Under the pieces are notes generated by a model. That model worked only from the letters and a program-made list of their open reading frames with translations, made no database searches and was not told the DNA's origin. This document shows positions 45,398 to 54,766 of a stretch of 64,000 bases of DNA, in pieces. A program made the position numbers and the translations under genes. This DNA is from CAIWHR01 sp963813415 (GTDB lineage: Bacteria; Pseudomonadota; Gammaproteobacteria; Burkholderiales; Casimicrobiaceae): NCBI GenBank assembly GCA_963813415.1, contig CAWEYW010000003.1:310001-374000 (forward strand), written 5' to 3'. Numbering within the stretch: the stretch's first letter is position 1; each line of letters begins with the position of its first letter.

Positions 45398-47581
45398 GTG
45401 ACGATCTATTCTTTGCCCGGGCGCTGCGCCCGTCTCGCAGCGCTCGTCCTGACCTTGCTGCTTCTCGGCAGCGTGCCCGCAACCGCGGCCGCTCCCGGCA
45501 CCGTCGCCACCGACGATGCAGTGACCCTGAACTTCGTCAACGCCGACATCGACGCCGTGGTGAAGGCCGTCGCCGAAATCACCGGACGCAATTTCGTCGT
45601 CGACCCGAAGGTCAAGGGGGTCGTGAACATCGTCTCCGCGCGCCCGGTGCCGCGCTCGCTTGTCTATCCCACGCTGCTCTCCGCGCTGCGTTTGCAGGGG
45701 TTCACGGCTGTCGAAGGCGACGGGGTGGTGAAGATCGTCCCAGAGGCCGACGCGAAGCAGCAGGGCGGCGCGGTAGTGCGCGGCCCCATCGGCGCGGGCG
45801 GCGATCGCCTCGTCACTCAGGTCGTGTCGTTGCGTTACGAGTCCGCCGCGCAGCTCGTCGCCATCCTGCGGCCGCTGATCACGCCGAACAACACCATCGC
45901 CGCGTTTCCGTCCGCGAATGCCCTCGTCATCACCGATTATGCCGATAACCTGAAGCGGCTCGATCGAGTCATTGCGTCACTCGATCAACCTCCCGCGGGG
46001 GAAACGACGATCGTTCCGGTGCACCATGCCTCCGCGCTGGATATCGTGCCCATGCTGAACCGCCTGCTCGCCGAGCCTGCATCGGGTGTACCGGGCGGAG
46101 CCGCCGACGTACAGCAGCGCCTGACGCTGGTGGCCGACGCGCGCTCCAACAGCGTGCTCATCCGTGCCGACAATCCGGCCCGGGCGAGGCGTGCCCGGGC
46201 GCTGATCGAGCAGCTCGACACTCCCGGCCGGGTCGGCGGCAACATCTTCATCATCTATCTGCGCAACGCCGAAGCCGCACGTGTCGCGCAGACCCTGCGT
46301 GCGCTGCTGGCGGGCGGGGAAGCGCCGCCGGGGGGCTTGTCCACCGGTCTCACACCCACGGCGGTCAGCACCACGGGCACCGCCAACGCGACGACAATGC
46401 CCGCCACGCCGGGCAATCCCTTGTCCGGTAGCGCGCCCACCGGCGCCGCGTTCAGCGCGGGAGGGGCCACGATCCAGGCCGATACCGCCAACAATGCGCT
46501 GCTCATCGCGGCTCCGGAGCCCATCTACAACAATCTGCGCGCGGTGATCGAGAAGCTCGATATCCGGCGCGCCCAGGTGTTCGTGGAGGCGCTGATCGTC
46601 GAAGTCAGCGCCGACAAGGCCGCGGAGTTCGGCATCCAGTGGCAATACCTCTCCAACGGCTCGATCAACGGCAACAACACGAGCGTGATCGGCGGCACCA
46701 ATTTCAACAATCGCGGCAGCGGCGCCAACATCATCGACGCTGCGGCCAACCTGACGAGTGTCGCCCCCGGGCTCAATCTCGGCGTGGTGCGCGGCTCGAT
46801 CACGATCCCGGGGATCGGCACCATCACCAATCTCGCGCTGCTCGCGCGGGCGCTCCAGACGGAGGCGAGCGCCAACATCCTTTCGACGCCGACGCTGCTC
46901 ACGCTCGACAACGAGGAAGCGAAGATCGTCGTGGGCCAGAACGTGCCGTTCATCACCGGCCAGTACGCCACCACGGGCAATGTCACGGGCGTCGCGCCGT
47001 TCCAGACCATCGAGCGCCGCGACGTGGGCCTTACGCTGCGCGTGAAGCCGCAGATCACCGAAGGCGGCAGCGTGCGGCTCTCCATCTACCAGGAAGTCTC
47101 GCGCGTCGACGACACGACCAACCCGGCGGGCATCATCACCAACAAGCGCTCGCTGGAATCGTCGGTGGTCATCGACGACAACCAGATCGTGGTGCTCGGA
47201 GGACTCATCCAGGACAGCCTCACCGACGGCACCGACAAGGTCCCGCTGGTCGGCGACGTACCGGTGCTGGGTCAGCTCTTTCGCTACGACAATCGCAAGC
47301 GCAGCAAGACCAATCTCCTGATCTTTCTCAAGCCCACGGTAGTGCGTGATTCCGGAACGGCGGCTGCGCTCACCAACGAGCGCTACGAATACCTCATGGG
47401 CGAGCAGGAGCATCTGCGCCCGACCGAGCGCTTCTTCTGGAACGACCCGACCACGCCGCAGATGCCGCCGCTGCCGGCGGGTGCCGCAAGTCCGGTCCTC
47501 GCACCGACCAGTGCTCCCTCTGCACCGTCGAACGGATCGACCGTGCCGCCCGGAGCGGCGGCTCCGCGGCCGGCGCGGTAG
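45398..47581 (+). CDS. gspD: type II secretion system secretin GspD
   Basis: 727 residues from GTG 45398, directly before a signal peptide (LAALVLTLLLLGSVPATAAA); the in-frame ATG at 45317 would bury the signal and is less likely. N-domains: LNFVNADIDAVVKAVAEITG, RNFVVDPKVKGVVNIVS, then repeated N1-N3 units with VHHASALDIVPMLNRLL and IYLRNAEAARVAQTLRALL. The secretin domain ends in VVVLGGLIQDSLTDGTDKVP then LVGDVPVLGQLFRY. It forms the outer-membrane channel of type II secretion. It is the first gene of gspD-gspE-gspF. Confidence 0.95.
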   Translation: MTIYSLPGRCARLAALVLTLLLLGSVPATAAAPGTVATDDAVTLNFVNADIDAVVKAVAEITGRNFVVDPKVKGVVNIVSARPVPRSLVYPTLLSALRLQGFTAVEGDGVVKIVPEADAKQQGGAVVRGPIGAGGDRLVTQVVSLRYESAAQLVAILRPLITPNNTIAAFPSANALVITDYADNLKRLDRVIASLDQPPAGETTIVPVHHASALDIVPMLNRLLAEPASGVPGGAADVQQRLTLVADARSNSVLIRADNPARARRARALIEQLDTPGRVGGNIFIIYLRNAEAARVAQTLRALLAGGEAPPGGLSTGLTPTAVSTTGTANATTMPATPGNPLSGSAPTGAAFSAGGATIQADTANNALLIAAPEPIYNNLRAVIEKLDIRRAQVFVEALIVEVSADKAAEFGIQWQYLSNGSINGNNTSVIGGTNFNNRGSGANIIDAAANLTSVAPGLNLGVVRGSITIPGIGTITNLALLARALQTEASANILSTPTLLTLDNEEAKIVVGQNVPFITGQYATTGNVTGVAPFQTIERRDVGLTLRVKPQITEGGSVRLSIYQEVSRVDDTTNPAGIITNKRSLESSVVIDDNQIVVLGGLIQDSLTDGTDKVPLVGDVPVLGQLFRYDNRKRSKTNLLIFLKPTVVRDSGTAAALTNERYEYLMGEQEHLRPTERFFWNDPTTPQMPPLPAGAASPVLAPTSAPSAPSNGSTVPPGAAAPRPAR

Positions 47582-47587
47582 GGTTCG

Positions 47588-49105
47588 ATGGCCACACCCA
47601 CGTTCGGCGCGCGCCCGGCAGTGACCAGCCTGCGCGCGCGCATTCCGTATGCCTTCGCGCGCATGCACGGCGTGCTCGCTTTCGCCGCGGAAGGCGACAG
47701 TGTCGTCGTGCTCACGAGGCCCGACGTCACGTTGAACGGGCTCGCGGAGCTCAGGCGCGTGCTGCAGCGGCCGCTGGTGACGCGCGCCGTGGACGCGGAG
47801 CGCTTTGCAGCGGAGCTCGCGCGCGCCTACAACGTCGCTGGCGCCGATGTCGCCGGCATCACCGGGGACCTGTCGCGCGAGACCGACCTCGCGCGCCTCA
47901 TGCAGGAGCTGCCGGAAGCCGACGATCTGCTCGACAGCGAGGCGCAGGCACCGGTGATCCGCATGATCAACGCGCTCCTGCTGCAGGCGTTGCGCGAGCG
48001 TGCTTCGGACGTGCACTTCGAGCCGTACGAGACGCGCTCCGTGGTCCGGTTCCGCGTCGATGGCGTGCTGCGCGACGTGCTGCAGCCGCCGCGCGCGCTG
48101 CACGCCGCGCTGGTCTCGCGCGTCAAGATCATGGCCAATCTCGACATCGCGGAAAAGCGCCTGCCCCAGGACGGCCGCATCGCCCTCAAGCTCGGCGACA
48201 AGGCCGTCGACGTGCGCGTTTCCACCTTGCCCACGGGGCCCGGCGAGCGCGTGGTGCTGCGTCTCCTGGACAAGGACAGCGCGCAGCTCGATCTCACGAC
48301 GCTTGGCATGAGCGTGCCTACGCTGGCGGCCGTCGATCGCCTGATCCGCGAGCCGCACGGCATCGTGCTCGTCACCGGTCCGACGGGGTCGGGCAAGACC
48401 ACGACGCTGTACGCAGCACTGTCGCGCCTCGATCGCGGCAGCGCCAACATGATGACGGTCGAGGACCCGATCGAGTACGCGCTCGACGGCGTCGGACAGA
48501 CGCAGGTGAACCCGCGCATCGAGCTGACCTTTGCGCGTGCGCTGCGCGCCATCCTCCGCCAGGATCCCGACGTCATCATGATCGGCGAGATCCGCGACCT
48601 CGAGACGGCGCAGATCGCGGTGCAGGCGTCGCTCACCGGGCATCTCGTGCTCGCGACCCTGCACACCAACGATGCCGCGAGCGCAGTGACGCGGCTCGCC
48701 GACATGGGTGTCGAGCCGTACCTGCTGGCATCGAGTCTCCTCGGGGTGCTCGCGCAGCGGCTGGTGCGCACGCTTTGCCCGGCGTGCCGCACGACGATGC
48801 CGCCGAGCCGCGGGGAAGCGGCCCTGCTCGAGGAGCTTGGGCTCGCTGCCGCGGGGCCGCTGCACGTGGCGGCCGGATGCGCCGAGTGCAACCACACCGG
48901 TTACCGGGGCCGGACCGGGGTGTACGAGCTGCTCGTCATCGACGACGCGATGCGCCGACTCGTGCACGACCGCGCGCCGGAGCACGTGGTGCGCGACATG
49001 TCGCTGCGCGCCGGCATGACCTCGCTGCGCCGTGACGGCGCACGGTGGCTGCACGCCGGCGCCACGTCGCTCGCCGAGCTGGTGCGGGTCACCCGCGAAG
49101 CGTAG
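47588..49105 (+). CDS. gspE: type II secretion system ATPase GspE
   Basis: 505 residues. SDVHFEPYETRSVVRFRVDG is the N2 domain; Walker A is VTGPTGSGKTTTLYAALSR; the Asp box and Walker B are VEDPIEYALDGVGQTQVN and VIMIGEIRDLETAQIAVQ; the His box follows in ATLHTNDAASAVTRLADMG. A four-Cys zinc element (CPACRTT and CAECNHTGYRGRTG) marks it as GspE rather than PilT. It drives pseudopilus assembly from the cytoplasm. It starts 6 bases after gspD. Confidence 0.95.
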   Translation: MATPTFGARPAVTSLRARIPYAFARMHGVLAFAAEGDSVVVLTRPDVTLNGLAELRRVLQRPLVTRAVDAERFAAELARAYNVAGADVAGITGDLSRETDLARLMQELPEADDLLDSEAQAPVIRMINALLLQALRERASDVHFEPYETRSVVRFRVDGVLRDVLQPPRALHAALVSRVKIMANLDIAEKRLPQDGRIALKLGDKAVDVRVSTLPTGPGERVVLRLLDKDSAQLDLTTLGMSVPTLAAVDRLIREPHGIVLVTGPTGSGKTTTLYAALSRLDRGSANMMTVEDPIEYALDGVGQTQVNPRIELTFARALRAILRQDPDVIMIGEIRDLETAQIAVQASLTGHLVLATLHTNDAASAVTRLADMGVEPYLLASSLLGVLAQRLVRTLCPACRTTMPPSRGEAALLEELGLAAAGPLHVAAGCAECNHTGYRGRTGVYELLVIDDAMRRLVHDRAPEHVVRDMSLRAGMTSLRRDGARWLHAGATSLAELVRVTREA

Positions 49106-49113
49106 CGCCACCG

Positions 49114-50319
49114 ATGCCCGCCTTTCGCTACGAGGCGGTGGACAGCCAGGGCCGGGTGAAGCGCGGGTTGCTCGAGGCCGAAACGTCGCGCGCGGTGCGT
49201 GACCGCTTGCGCACCGATGGTCTCTTTCCCACGGCGATCGAGGCGGCCAACGATGATGGTGCAGGACGCACCAGCGAAAACCTGCGGCTGCCCACCGTGC
49301 TCGTCACGCTCGCGACCCGTCAGCTCGCGACCCTCGTGCGTTCGGGCATGCCGCTCGACCAGGCGCTCTCTGCGGTGGCCGAGCAGGCGGACGATGCGCG
49401 GCTCGCGCGCGTCCTCGACGGCCTGCGGGCGCAGGTCGAGGAAGGCGAAGCGCTCGCCAGCGCGCTCGCCCGCTGGCCGCGCAGCTTCAGCGCGCTGTAT
49501 CGCGGTCTCGTCGGCGTGGCCGCGGAGACCGGCCGCCTGCCGGACGTGCTCGAACGCCTCGCCGATTATCTCGAAGCGCGCGAGGCGCTGAAGCAGCGCT
49601 TCACCCTGGCGTTGATCTATCCCGCGCTCGTCACGGTGATCGCTCTTGCGGTGATCGTGGTGCTGCTCACGTATGTCGTGCCACAGGTCGTCGCGGTATA
49701 CGAGCAAAGCCGGCAAACGCTGCCGTGGCTGACCCGCGCGCTCATCGCGGTGAGCGCTTTCTTCCGCGCGACCGGTTGGCTGTGGATGATCGGCGCTGCG
49801 GTGGCGGTGGCGGCGTTTTTCATGGCCAACCGGCGCGAGGCATTCCGTTCCGGATGGCACGGTGCGTTGCTGCGCTGGCCAGTCGTTGCCCGTATGATCA
49901 CCGCCATCGATACCGCACGTTTCGCGAACACGCTCGCAATCCTGGTGGCAAGCGGTGCACCGCTGCTGCGTGCGCTCGATGCGGCCGGGGAGGTCATCTG
50001 GTCGTTGCCGCTGCAGCGCGCCGCCACGGCGGCAGCCGCGCTGGTGCGCGAAGGCGTGTCGCTGGCCCGTGCCCTGCGCGAGCAGCGCGTGTTCCCGCCG
50101 GTGCTCGTGCATCTCGTCGCCAACGGCGAGGCGAGCGGTCAGCTCGCGTCGATGCTCGAGCGCGCGGCCGAGGAGCTCGAGCGGGAGGCGGAGCGGCGCC
50201 TCACCTGGTTTGCCGCACTGCTGCAGCCGGCGCTGATCGTATTCATGGGCGCCGTCGTGCTGGTGCTGGTGCTGGCGGTGATGCTGCCGATCGTGTCGAT
50301 GAACCAGCTCATCCGCTGA
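49114..50319 (+). CDS. gspF: type II secretion system inner membrane protein GspF
   Basis: 401 residues. FRYEAVDSQGRVKRGLLEAE is the conserved N-terminus. Two GspF repeats follow, each with a helical bundle: RQLATLVRSGMPLDQALSAVA and RFANTLAILVASGAPLLRALD. Three membrane helices are LALIYPALVTVIALAVIVVL, GWLWMIGAAVAVAAFFMAN and FMGAVVLVLVLAVMLPIVSM. It links GspE to the pseudopilus. The stop overlaps the end of the convergent queG by 11 bases. No gspG-N genes follow. Confidence 0.94.
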   Translation: MPAFRYEAVDSQGRVKRGLLEAETSRAVRDRLRTDGLFPTAIEAANDDGAGRTSENLRLPTVLVTLATRQLATLVRSGMPLDQALSAVAEQADDARLARVLDGLRAQVEEGEALASALARWPRSFSALYRGLVGVAAETGRLPDVLERLADYLEAREALKQRFTLALIYPALVTVIALAVIVVLLTYVVPQVVAVYEQSRQTLPWLTRALIAVSAFFRATGWLWMIGAAVAVAAFFMANRREAFRSGWHGALLRWPVVARMITAIDTARFANTLAILVASGAPLLRALDAAGEVIWSLPLQRAATAAAALVREGVSLARALREQRVFPPVLVHLVANGEASGQLASMLERAAEELEREAERRLTWFAALLQPALIVFMGAVVLVLVLAVMLPIVSMNQLIR

Positions 50320-51418
50320 CGAGAGCCGGCGCGCGCCGCGCCTGCTGCGCGAGCGCCCAGGCCACGTGCTCGCGTACGACGGGATCCGGATCGTGCCTGC
50401 GCGCCTGCAGTGCACCGACCACGTCTTCCGACCACGGCGCGTTGCCCAGCCCCACGGCGAGATTGCGCAGCCAGCGTGCATGTCCGATACGGCGGATCGG
50501 GCTGCCTTCGAGCCGCTGGTCGAACTCGCTTTCGGTCCACGCGAAGAGCGCGACCAGGCTTGCATCGTCGAGTCCATTGCGGACGGCGAAGTCCGGCTCG
50601 GCGGTGGGCTGCGCATAACGGTTCCACGGGCACGTGAGCTGGCAGTCGTCGCAGCCGTACACGCGGTTGCCGATGAGCGCGCGCAGCGGCTCGGGGATCG
50701 CACCATCGAGCTCGATCGTGAGATAGGAGATGCAGCGCCGCGCATCGAGCTCGTACGGGGCGACGATTGCGCCGGTGGGGCACGCCGTGATGCATTTCGT
50801 GCAACTGCCGCAATGCGCGCTGCGCGGCGGCGTCACCGGCAGCGGCAGGTCGGTATAGATCTCGCCGAGAAAGAACCACGAGCCCCGTTCGCGCGTCAGC
50901 AGCAGCGTGTGCTTCCCGCGCCAGCCCAGTCCCGCCTTGGCAGCGAGCGCGACCTCCATGACCGGTGCGCTGTCGGTGAATACGCGGTAGCCAAACGCAC
51001 CGAATTGTTGCTCGATCTTCGTCGCCAGACGCTGCAGCTTCACCCGCAGCACCTTGTGGTAGTCACGACCGAGCGCATAGCGCGCGATGTACGCACGATC
51101 GCGCTCGCCGAGCACGGTGCTCGCGTCACGTGCGTCGCCCGGCCAATAGTCGAGACGCGCTGAAATCACCCGCAGCGTTCCGGGCACGAGCTCGGCGGGC
51201 CGCGTTCGTTTGGTCCCGTGGCGTGCCATATAATCCATGGCGCCGTGACGGCCGGCATCGAGCCACTGCAGCAGGCGCTGCTCCTCGGTCGACAGCTCGG
51301 TGTCGGCGATGCCGATTTCCGCAAAGCCGAGTTCGTGCCCCCACGCCTGGATGCGCGCGGCGAGCGCGTGAAGGTCGCGCGATCCGTGCTCTTCGTTGTC
51401 CCGATCACCAGCCAGCAT
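50309..51418 (-). CDS. queG: epoxyqueuosine reductase
   Basis: 369 residues. It converts epoxyqueuosine to queuosine in tRNA with a cobalamin and two [4Fe-4S] clusters. Cluster motifs: CGSCTKCITACPTGAI and CDDCQLTCPWN. VFTDSAPVMEVALAAKAGLGWRGKHTLL is the cobalamin-binding region. The C-terminus (RWLRNLAVGLGNAPWSED, ARRHDPDPVVREHVAWAL) is the HEAT-like repeat that binds tRNA. ATG 51418 overlaps the tsaE ATG on the other strand. Only weak alternative starts exist. Confidence 0.95.
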   Translation of the reverse strand: MLAGDRDNEEHGSRDLHALAARIQAWGHELGFAEIGIADTELSTEEQRLLQWLDAGRHGAMDYMARHGTKRTRPAELVPGTLRVISARLDYWPGDARDASTVLGERDRAYIARYALGRDYHKVLRVKLQRLATKIEQQFGAFGYRVFTDSAPVMEVALAAKAGLGWRGKHTLLLTRERGSWFFLGEIYTDLPLPVTPPRSAHCGSCTKCITACPTGAIVAPYELDARRCISYLTIELDGAIPEPLRALIGNRVYGCDDCQLTCPWNRYAQPTAEPDFAVRNGLDDASLVALFAWTESEFDQRLEGSPIRRIGHARWLRNLAVGLGNAPWSEDVVGALQARRHDPDPVVREHVAWALAQQARRAPALVSG

Positions 51419-51953
51419 GAATCCTCCGCGGCAACAGGGTAGCGATTCCATCGCGGCGCGCGAAGTTCCGGCGCTGCGGACCGCGACACTGCACCTTGCG
51501 AACGCGGAAGCAACGCTCGCGGCCGGCGCGCGACTGGCGCGCGCACTTGCGCCGCCCCTGCTGATCGCGCTGCACGGAGAGCTTGGCGCCGGCAAGACGA
51601 CGCTCGTTCGCGGTGTGCTGCAGGCCCTCGGTTGGACCGGGCCCGTCAAGAGTCCGACCTACACCCTGGTTGAACATTATCAACTTTCGAGCTTATACTT
51701 TTATCACTTTGATTTTTATCGCTTCGAAGATCCTGATGAATGGGATACGACCGGCTTCGCCGAATACTTCTCGGAGAATGCCGTCTGCGTCGTGGAGTGG
51801 CCCGAGCGCGCGGGCGGGCATCTGCCCGTTGCCGACCTCGCGATCACTCTCGACTACCTCCCGCACTCGCCCGAGCAGGGGAGGACCGCGCGTCTCGCCG
51901 CCCATTCGGAGCGTGGGCTGGCATGCCTGAGCGCGATGGCCGCCGGGGCATAA
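51417..51953 (+). CDS. tsaE: tRNA threonylcarbamoyladenosine biosynthesis ATPase TsaE
   Basis: 178 residues. Walker A is LHGELGAGKTTLVRGVLQAL. The conserved SPTYTLVEHY and HFDFYRFEDPDEWDTTGFAEYF, then CVVEWPERAG, are TsaE signatures. It joins TsaB/TsaD in the t6A modification of ANN-reading tRNAs. Codons for residues around YQLSSLYFYHFDFYRF are unusually AT-rich for this DNA (about 51669-51745). It is translationally coupled to amiC, whose ATG lies inside its 3' end. Confidence 0.93.
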   Translation: MNPPRQQGSDSIAAREVPALRTATLHLANAEATLAAGARLARALAPPLLIALHGELGAGKTTLVRGVLQALGWTGPVKSPTYTLVEHYQLSSLYFYHFDFYRFEDPDEWDTTGFAEYFSENAVCVVEWPERAGGHLPVADLAITLDYLPHSPEQGRTARLAAHSERGLACLSAMAAGA

Positions 51954-53254
51954 CCCGGTTCTCGCTGGAGCGCCGGCGCGCGTTGCGCCGGCTGGTGCTG
52001 CCGATCGCCGCCCTGCCGCTCGGTGCCACGCCCGCGTGGGCTTCGCTCGGCCGGATCGCTTCCGCCCGGCTGTGGCCCGCGCAGGAATATACCCGGGTCA
52101 TCCTGGAGGCGCAGCAGCCGATCGCGCACGAGCTCGGCCTGCTGAAGGATCCGTACCGGGTGGTGCTCGACCTCCCGGGCATGGATCTGACGACCGAGCT
52201 TGCCTCGCTGCCGACGCGGGTGCAGGCGAGCGACCCCTACATCGCGGCGATCCGTTTCGGTCGTCGCCCGCCGGACACGTTGCGGGTGGTGATCGAGCTC
52301 AAGGTGGAAACCAGGCCGCAGATCTTTGCGCTGCCACCGGTGGCCGAGTTCGGCCATCGGCTCATTGTCGATCTCTATCCCGTGATTCCGCTCGATCCGC
52401 TGATGGCGCTGCTCCAGGAGAATCGCCCGGCCAATGGCGGCGACCGTGCCGACGCGGCCACGCCGGAGGCGCCCGCCAGGACCGAGGCCCCAATGCGCTC
52501 CGAGTCGGCGCGGCGTCCGGATGCGGGCTCCGACCGTCGGCGCCGGATCACGATCGCCCTCGACCCCGGTCATGGCGGCGAGGATCCCGGGGCCGTCGGA
52601 CGTCGGGGCACCTACGAGAAAGACGTGGTGCTCTCGATCGCCCGCAAGCTCCGGCGCATGATCGATGCCGACCGCGACATGCGGGCGGTGCTGACGCGCG
52701 ACGACGATTACTACGTGCCTCTCGCGATGCGTGTGCAGAAGGCACGCCGGGTGCAGGCGGATCTGCTGGTCTCGATTCATGCCGACGCGTTCACGGTACC
52801 CACTGCGCGCGGCTCGTCGGTGTTCGCCCTCTCCGAGCATGGCGCGACGAGCGCGGCCGCCAAGTGGCTCGCGCAACGGGAGAATGCCGCGGACCTGATC
52901 GGCGGCGTGAATCTCGGTGTCCGCGACCCGCTGCTCGCCCGCACCCTGCTCGATCTCTCCCAGGCGGCGCAGATCAACGACAGCCTGAAGGTTGGCCGGA
53001 AAGTCCTCGACGGCATCAGCATGGTGAACCCGCTGCACAAGAACGCAGTGGAGCAGGCGGGCTTCGCGGTGCTCAAGGCACCGGACATCCCGTCGATCCT
53101 GGTCGAGACGGCGTTCATCTCCAACCCCGAGGAAGAGCAGAAGCTGCGCAGCGACCGGCAGCAGACGAAGTTCGCGGAGTCCATGCACGACGGCATCCGA
53201 CGCTACTTCGCCGACGACCCGCCACTCGCACGCACGCGGACCAGTACGGGCTGA
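51923..53254 (+). CDS. amiC: N-acetylmuramoyl-L-alanine amidase AmiC, Tat-type signal
   Basis: 443 residues from ATG 51923. The N-terminus (SLERRRALRRLVLPIAALPLG, AWAS) has the twin-arginine layout, as known for E. coli AmiA/AmiC. An AMIN domain follows (ASARLWPAQEYTRVILEAQQ, LPTRVQASDPYIAAIRFGRR), then the Amidase_3 zinc domain: IALDPGHGGEDPGAVGRRG, YEKDVVLSIARKLRRMI, LLVSIHADAF, and VETAFISNPEEE with the catalytic Glu. It splits the septal peptidoglycan during division. tsaE-amiC is a common pair. Confidence 0.94.
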   Translation: MPERDGRRGITRFSLERRRALRRLVLPIAALPLGATPAWASLGRIASARLWPAQEYTRVILEAQQPIAHELGLLKDPYRVVLDLPGMDLTTELASLPTRVQASDPYIAAIRFGRRPPDTLRVVIELKVETRPQIFALPPVAEFGHRLIVDLYPVIPLDPLMALLQENRPANGGDRADAATPEAPARTEAPMRSESARRPDAGSDRRRRITIALDPGHGGEDPGAVGRRGTYEKDVVLSIARKLRRMIDADRDMRAVLTRDDDYYVPLAMRVQKARRVQADLLVSIHADAFTVPTARGSSVFALSEHGATSAAAKWLAQRENAADLIGGVNLGVRDPLLARTLLDLSQAAQINDSLKVGRKVLDGISMVNPLHKNAVEQAGFAVLKAPDIPSILVETAFISNPEEEQKLRSDRQQTKFAESMHDGIRRYFADDPPLARTRTSTG

Positions 53255-53446
53255 CCCGGGGCGGCACGGCGCGACCACGAACCGGTCCGGCAACAGCCCC
53301 CGCTGCGGGGCCGAACCAATTCGCGGAGCGGGCAGTCACAAACCCGCGCCGCACTTCCGCGCGTACCGAATGTCCCCATTCCACCTTGCATGGCTCCCTC
53401 CCCGGGGCCGCCGCGGCCTATCCCCCAATTCTCCGGAGTCTGCTCG

Positions 53447-54766
53447 ATGAAGCGCACCCCCCCATTCATGTTCGCGACCGGGATCGAGAACAGCGCACCG
53501 ACCATCAACCAGGGTCGGACGCGTGTCGACGAGATGGAAAAGTGCGGCTTCTACAAGCACTGGCGCACCGACTTCCAGCTCGTCGAGGACCTCGGACTCA
53601 CGTTCCTTCGCTACGGCCCGCAGATCCACACGACCTACGTCGGTCCGGGCCGCTACGACTGGGGCTTCGCCGACGACACGCTGAACGATCTGTTCCGGCG
53701 CGACATCACGCCCATCATCGACCTGTGCCATTTCGGCGTGCCCGACTGGATCGGCAACTTCCAGAACCCCGATTTCCCGGAGCTGTTCGAGGTTTACGCG
53801 CGGGAGTTCGCGCGCCGCTATCCGTGGGTGCAGCTCTACACGCCGATCAACGAGATGTACATCTGCTCGCTGTTCTCGGCGCGCTTCGGATGGTGGAACG
53901 AGCAGCTCACCGACGATCGATCGTACGTGACGGCGTTGAAGCACATCGTCAAGGCCAATGTTCTCGCCATGAAGGCGATCCTCGAGGTCCGTCCCGACGC
54001 GATCTTCGTGCAAAGCGAGTCGTCCGAATACTTCCATGCCGCCGATCCGAGCGCGATCCGTCCGGCGGAAATCCTCAACGAGCGCCGGTTCCTGTCCCTC
54101 GATCTCAACTACGGCATGCGCGTGAGCTCGGAAATGTACGAGTTCCTGATGGACAGCGGCATGACGCGCGACGAGTACCACTGGTTCCTCGAGCACCGGC
54201 TCAAGCACCATTGCATCATGGGCAACGACTACTACGTGACCAACGAGCATCGCGTGTCGGCGGACGGCAGCAGCGGCCCGGCCGGCGAGGTGTTCGGCTA
54301 TGCCGAGATCACCCGCCAGTACCACAATCGCTACTACCTGCCGGTCATGCACACCGAGACCAACTTCAAGGAGGGCGTGCATGGCGACGAGGCGGTGTTC
54401 TGGCTGTGGAAGCAATGGGCGAACGTGCTGCGGATACGCAATGACGGCGTGCCCATGGTCGGCTTCACGTGGTACTCGCTCATCGACCAGGTGGACTGGG
54501 ACACGGCATTGCGCGAGGACAACGGCCGCGTGAACCCGCTCGGGCTCTTCGACCTGGAGCGCAAGATCCGCCCGGTGGGCGAGGCCTACCGCAAGCTCAT
54601 GCTCGACTGGCAGTACATCCTTCCGACGTCGAGCGTCTGCCTTCGCGTGCCGGTCAAGCGGCCCAGCGAATACGTGGGGCGCGACTACGAGGCCCACGAA
54701 ATCCCCGGCGATCACGTGCGCCGTCGCACCGCGCTGACCAACGCCATGACCGAAGGCCACGCCTGA
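53447..54766 (+). CDS. glycoside hydrolase family 1-like (clan GH-A) protein
   Basis: 439 residues from ATG 53447. The (beta/alpha)8-type layout resembles family 1: KHWRTDFQLVEDLGLTFLRYG, GPGRYDWGFADDTLNDLFRR, DITPIIDLCHFGVPDWI, ARRYPWVQLYTPINEMYICS with the acid/base Glu in N-E, and YLPVMHTETNFKEGVHGDEA, where the Glu of H-T-E-T-N is the likely nucleophile (GH1 has T-E-N-G). FTWYSLIDQVDWDTAL is a further GH1 landmark. No signal peptide is evident, so it acts in the cytoplasm. Its stop overlaps the SDR start (TGATG). The substrate is unknown. Confidence 0.78.
   Translation: MKRTPPFMFATGIENSAPTINQGRTRVDEMEKCGFYKHWRTDFQLVEDLGLTFLRYGPQIHTTYVGPGRYDWGFADDTLNDLFRRDITPIIDLCHFGVPDWIGNFQNPDFPELFEVYAREFARRYPWVQLYTPINEMYICSLFSARFGWWNEQLTDDRSYVTALKHIVKANVLAMKAILEVRPDAIFVQSESSEYFHAADPSAIRPAEILNERRFLSLDLNYGMRVSSEMYEFLMDSGMTRDEYHWFLEHRLKHHCIMGNDYYVTNEHRVSADGSSGPAGEVFGYAEITRQYHNRYYLPVMHTETNFKEGVHGDEAVFWLWKQWANVLRIRNDGVPMVGFTWYSLIDQVDWDTALREDNGRVNPLGLFDLERKIRPVGEAYRKLMLDWQYILPTSSVCLRVPVKRPSEYVGRDYEAHEIPGDHVRRRTALTNAMTEGHA

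Noticed and set aside
45977..49111. Open antisense frame of about 1,044 codons opposite gspD/gspE
   Set aside because: Same reason: gspD and gspE motifs are complete on the plus strand, and the antisense translation is low-complexity and without a start signal.
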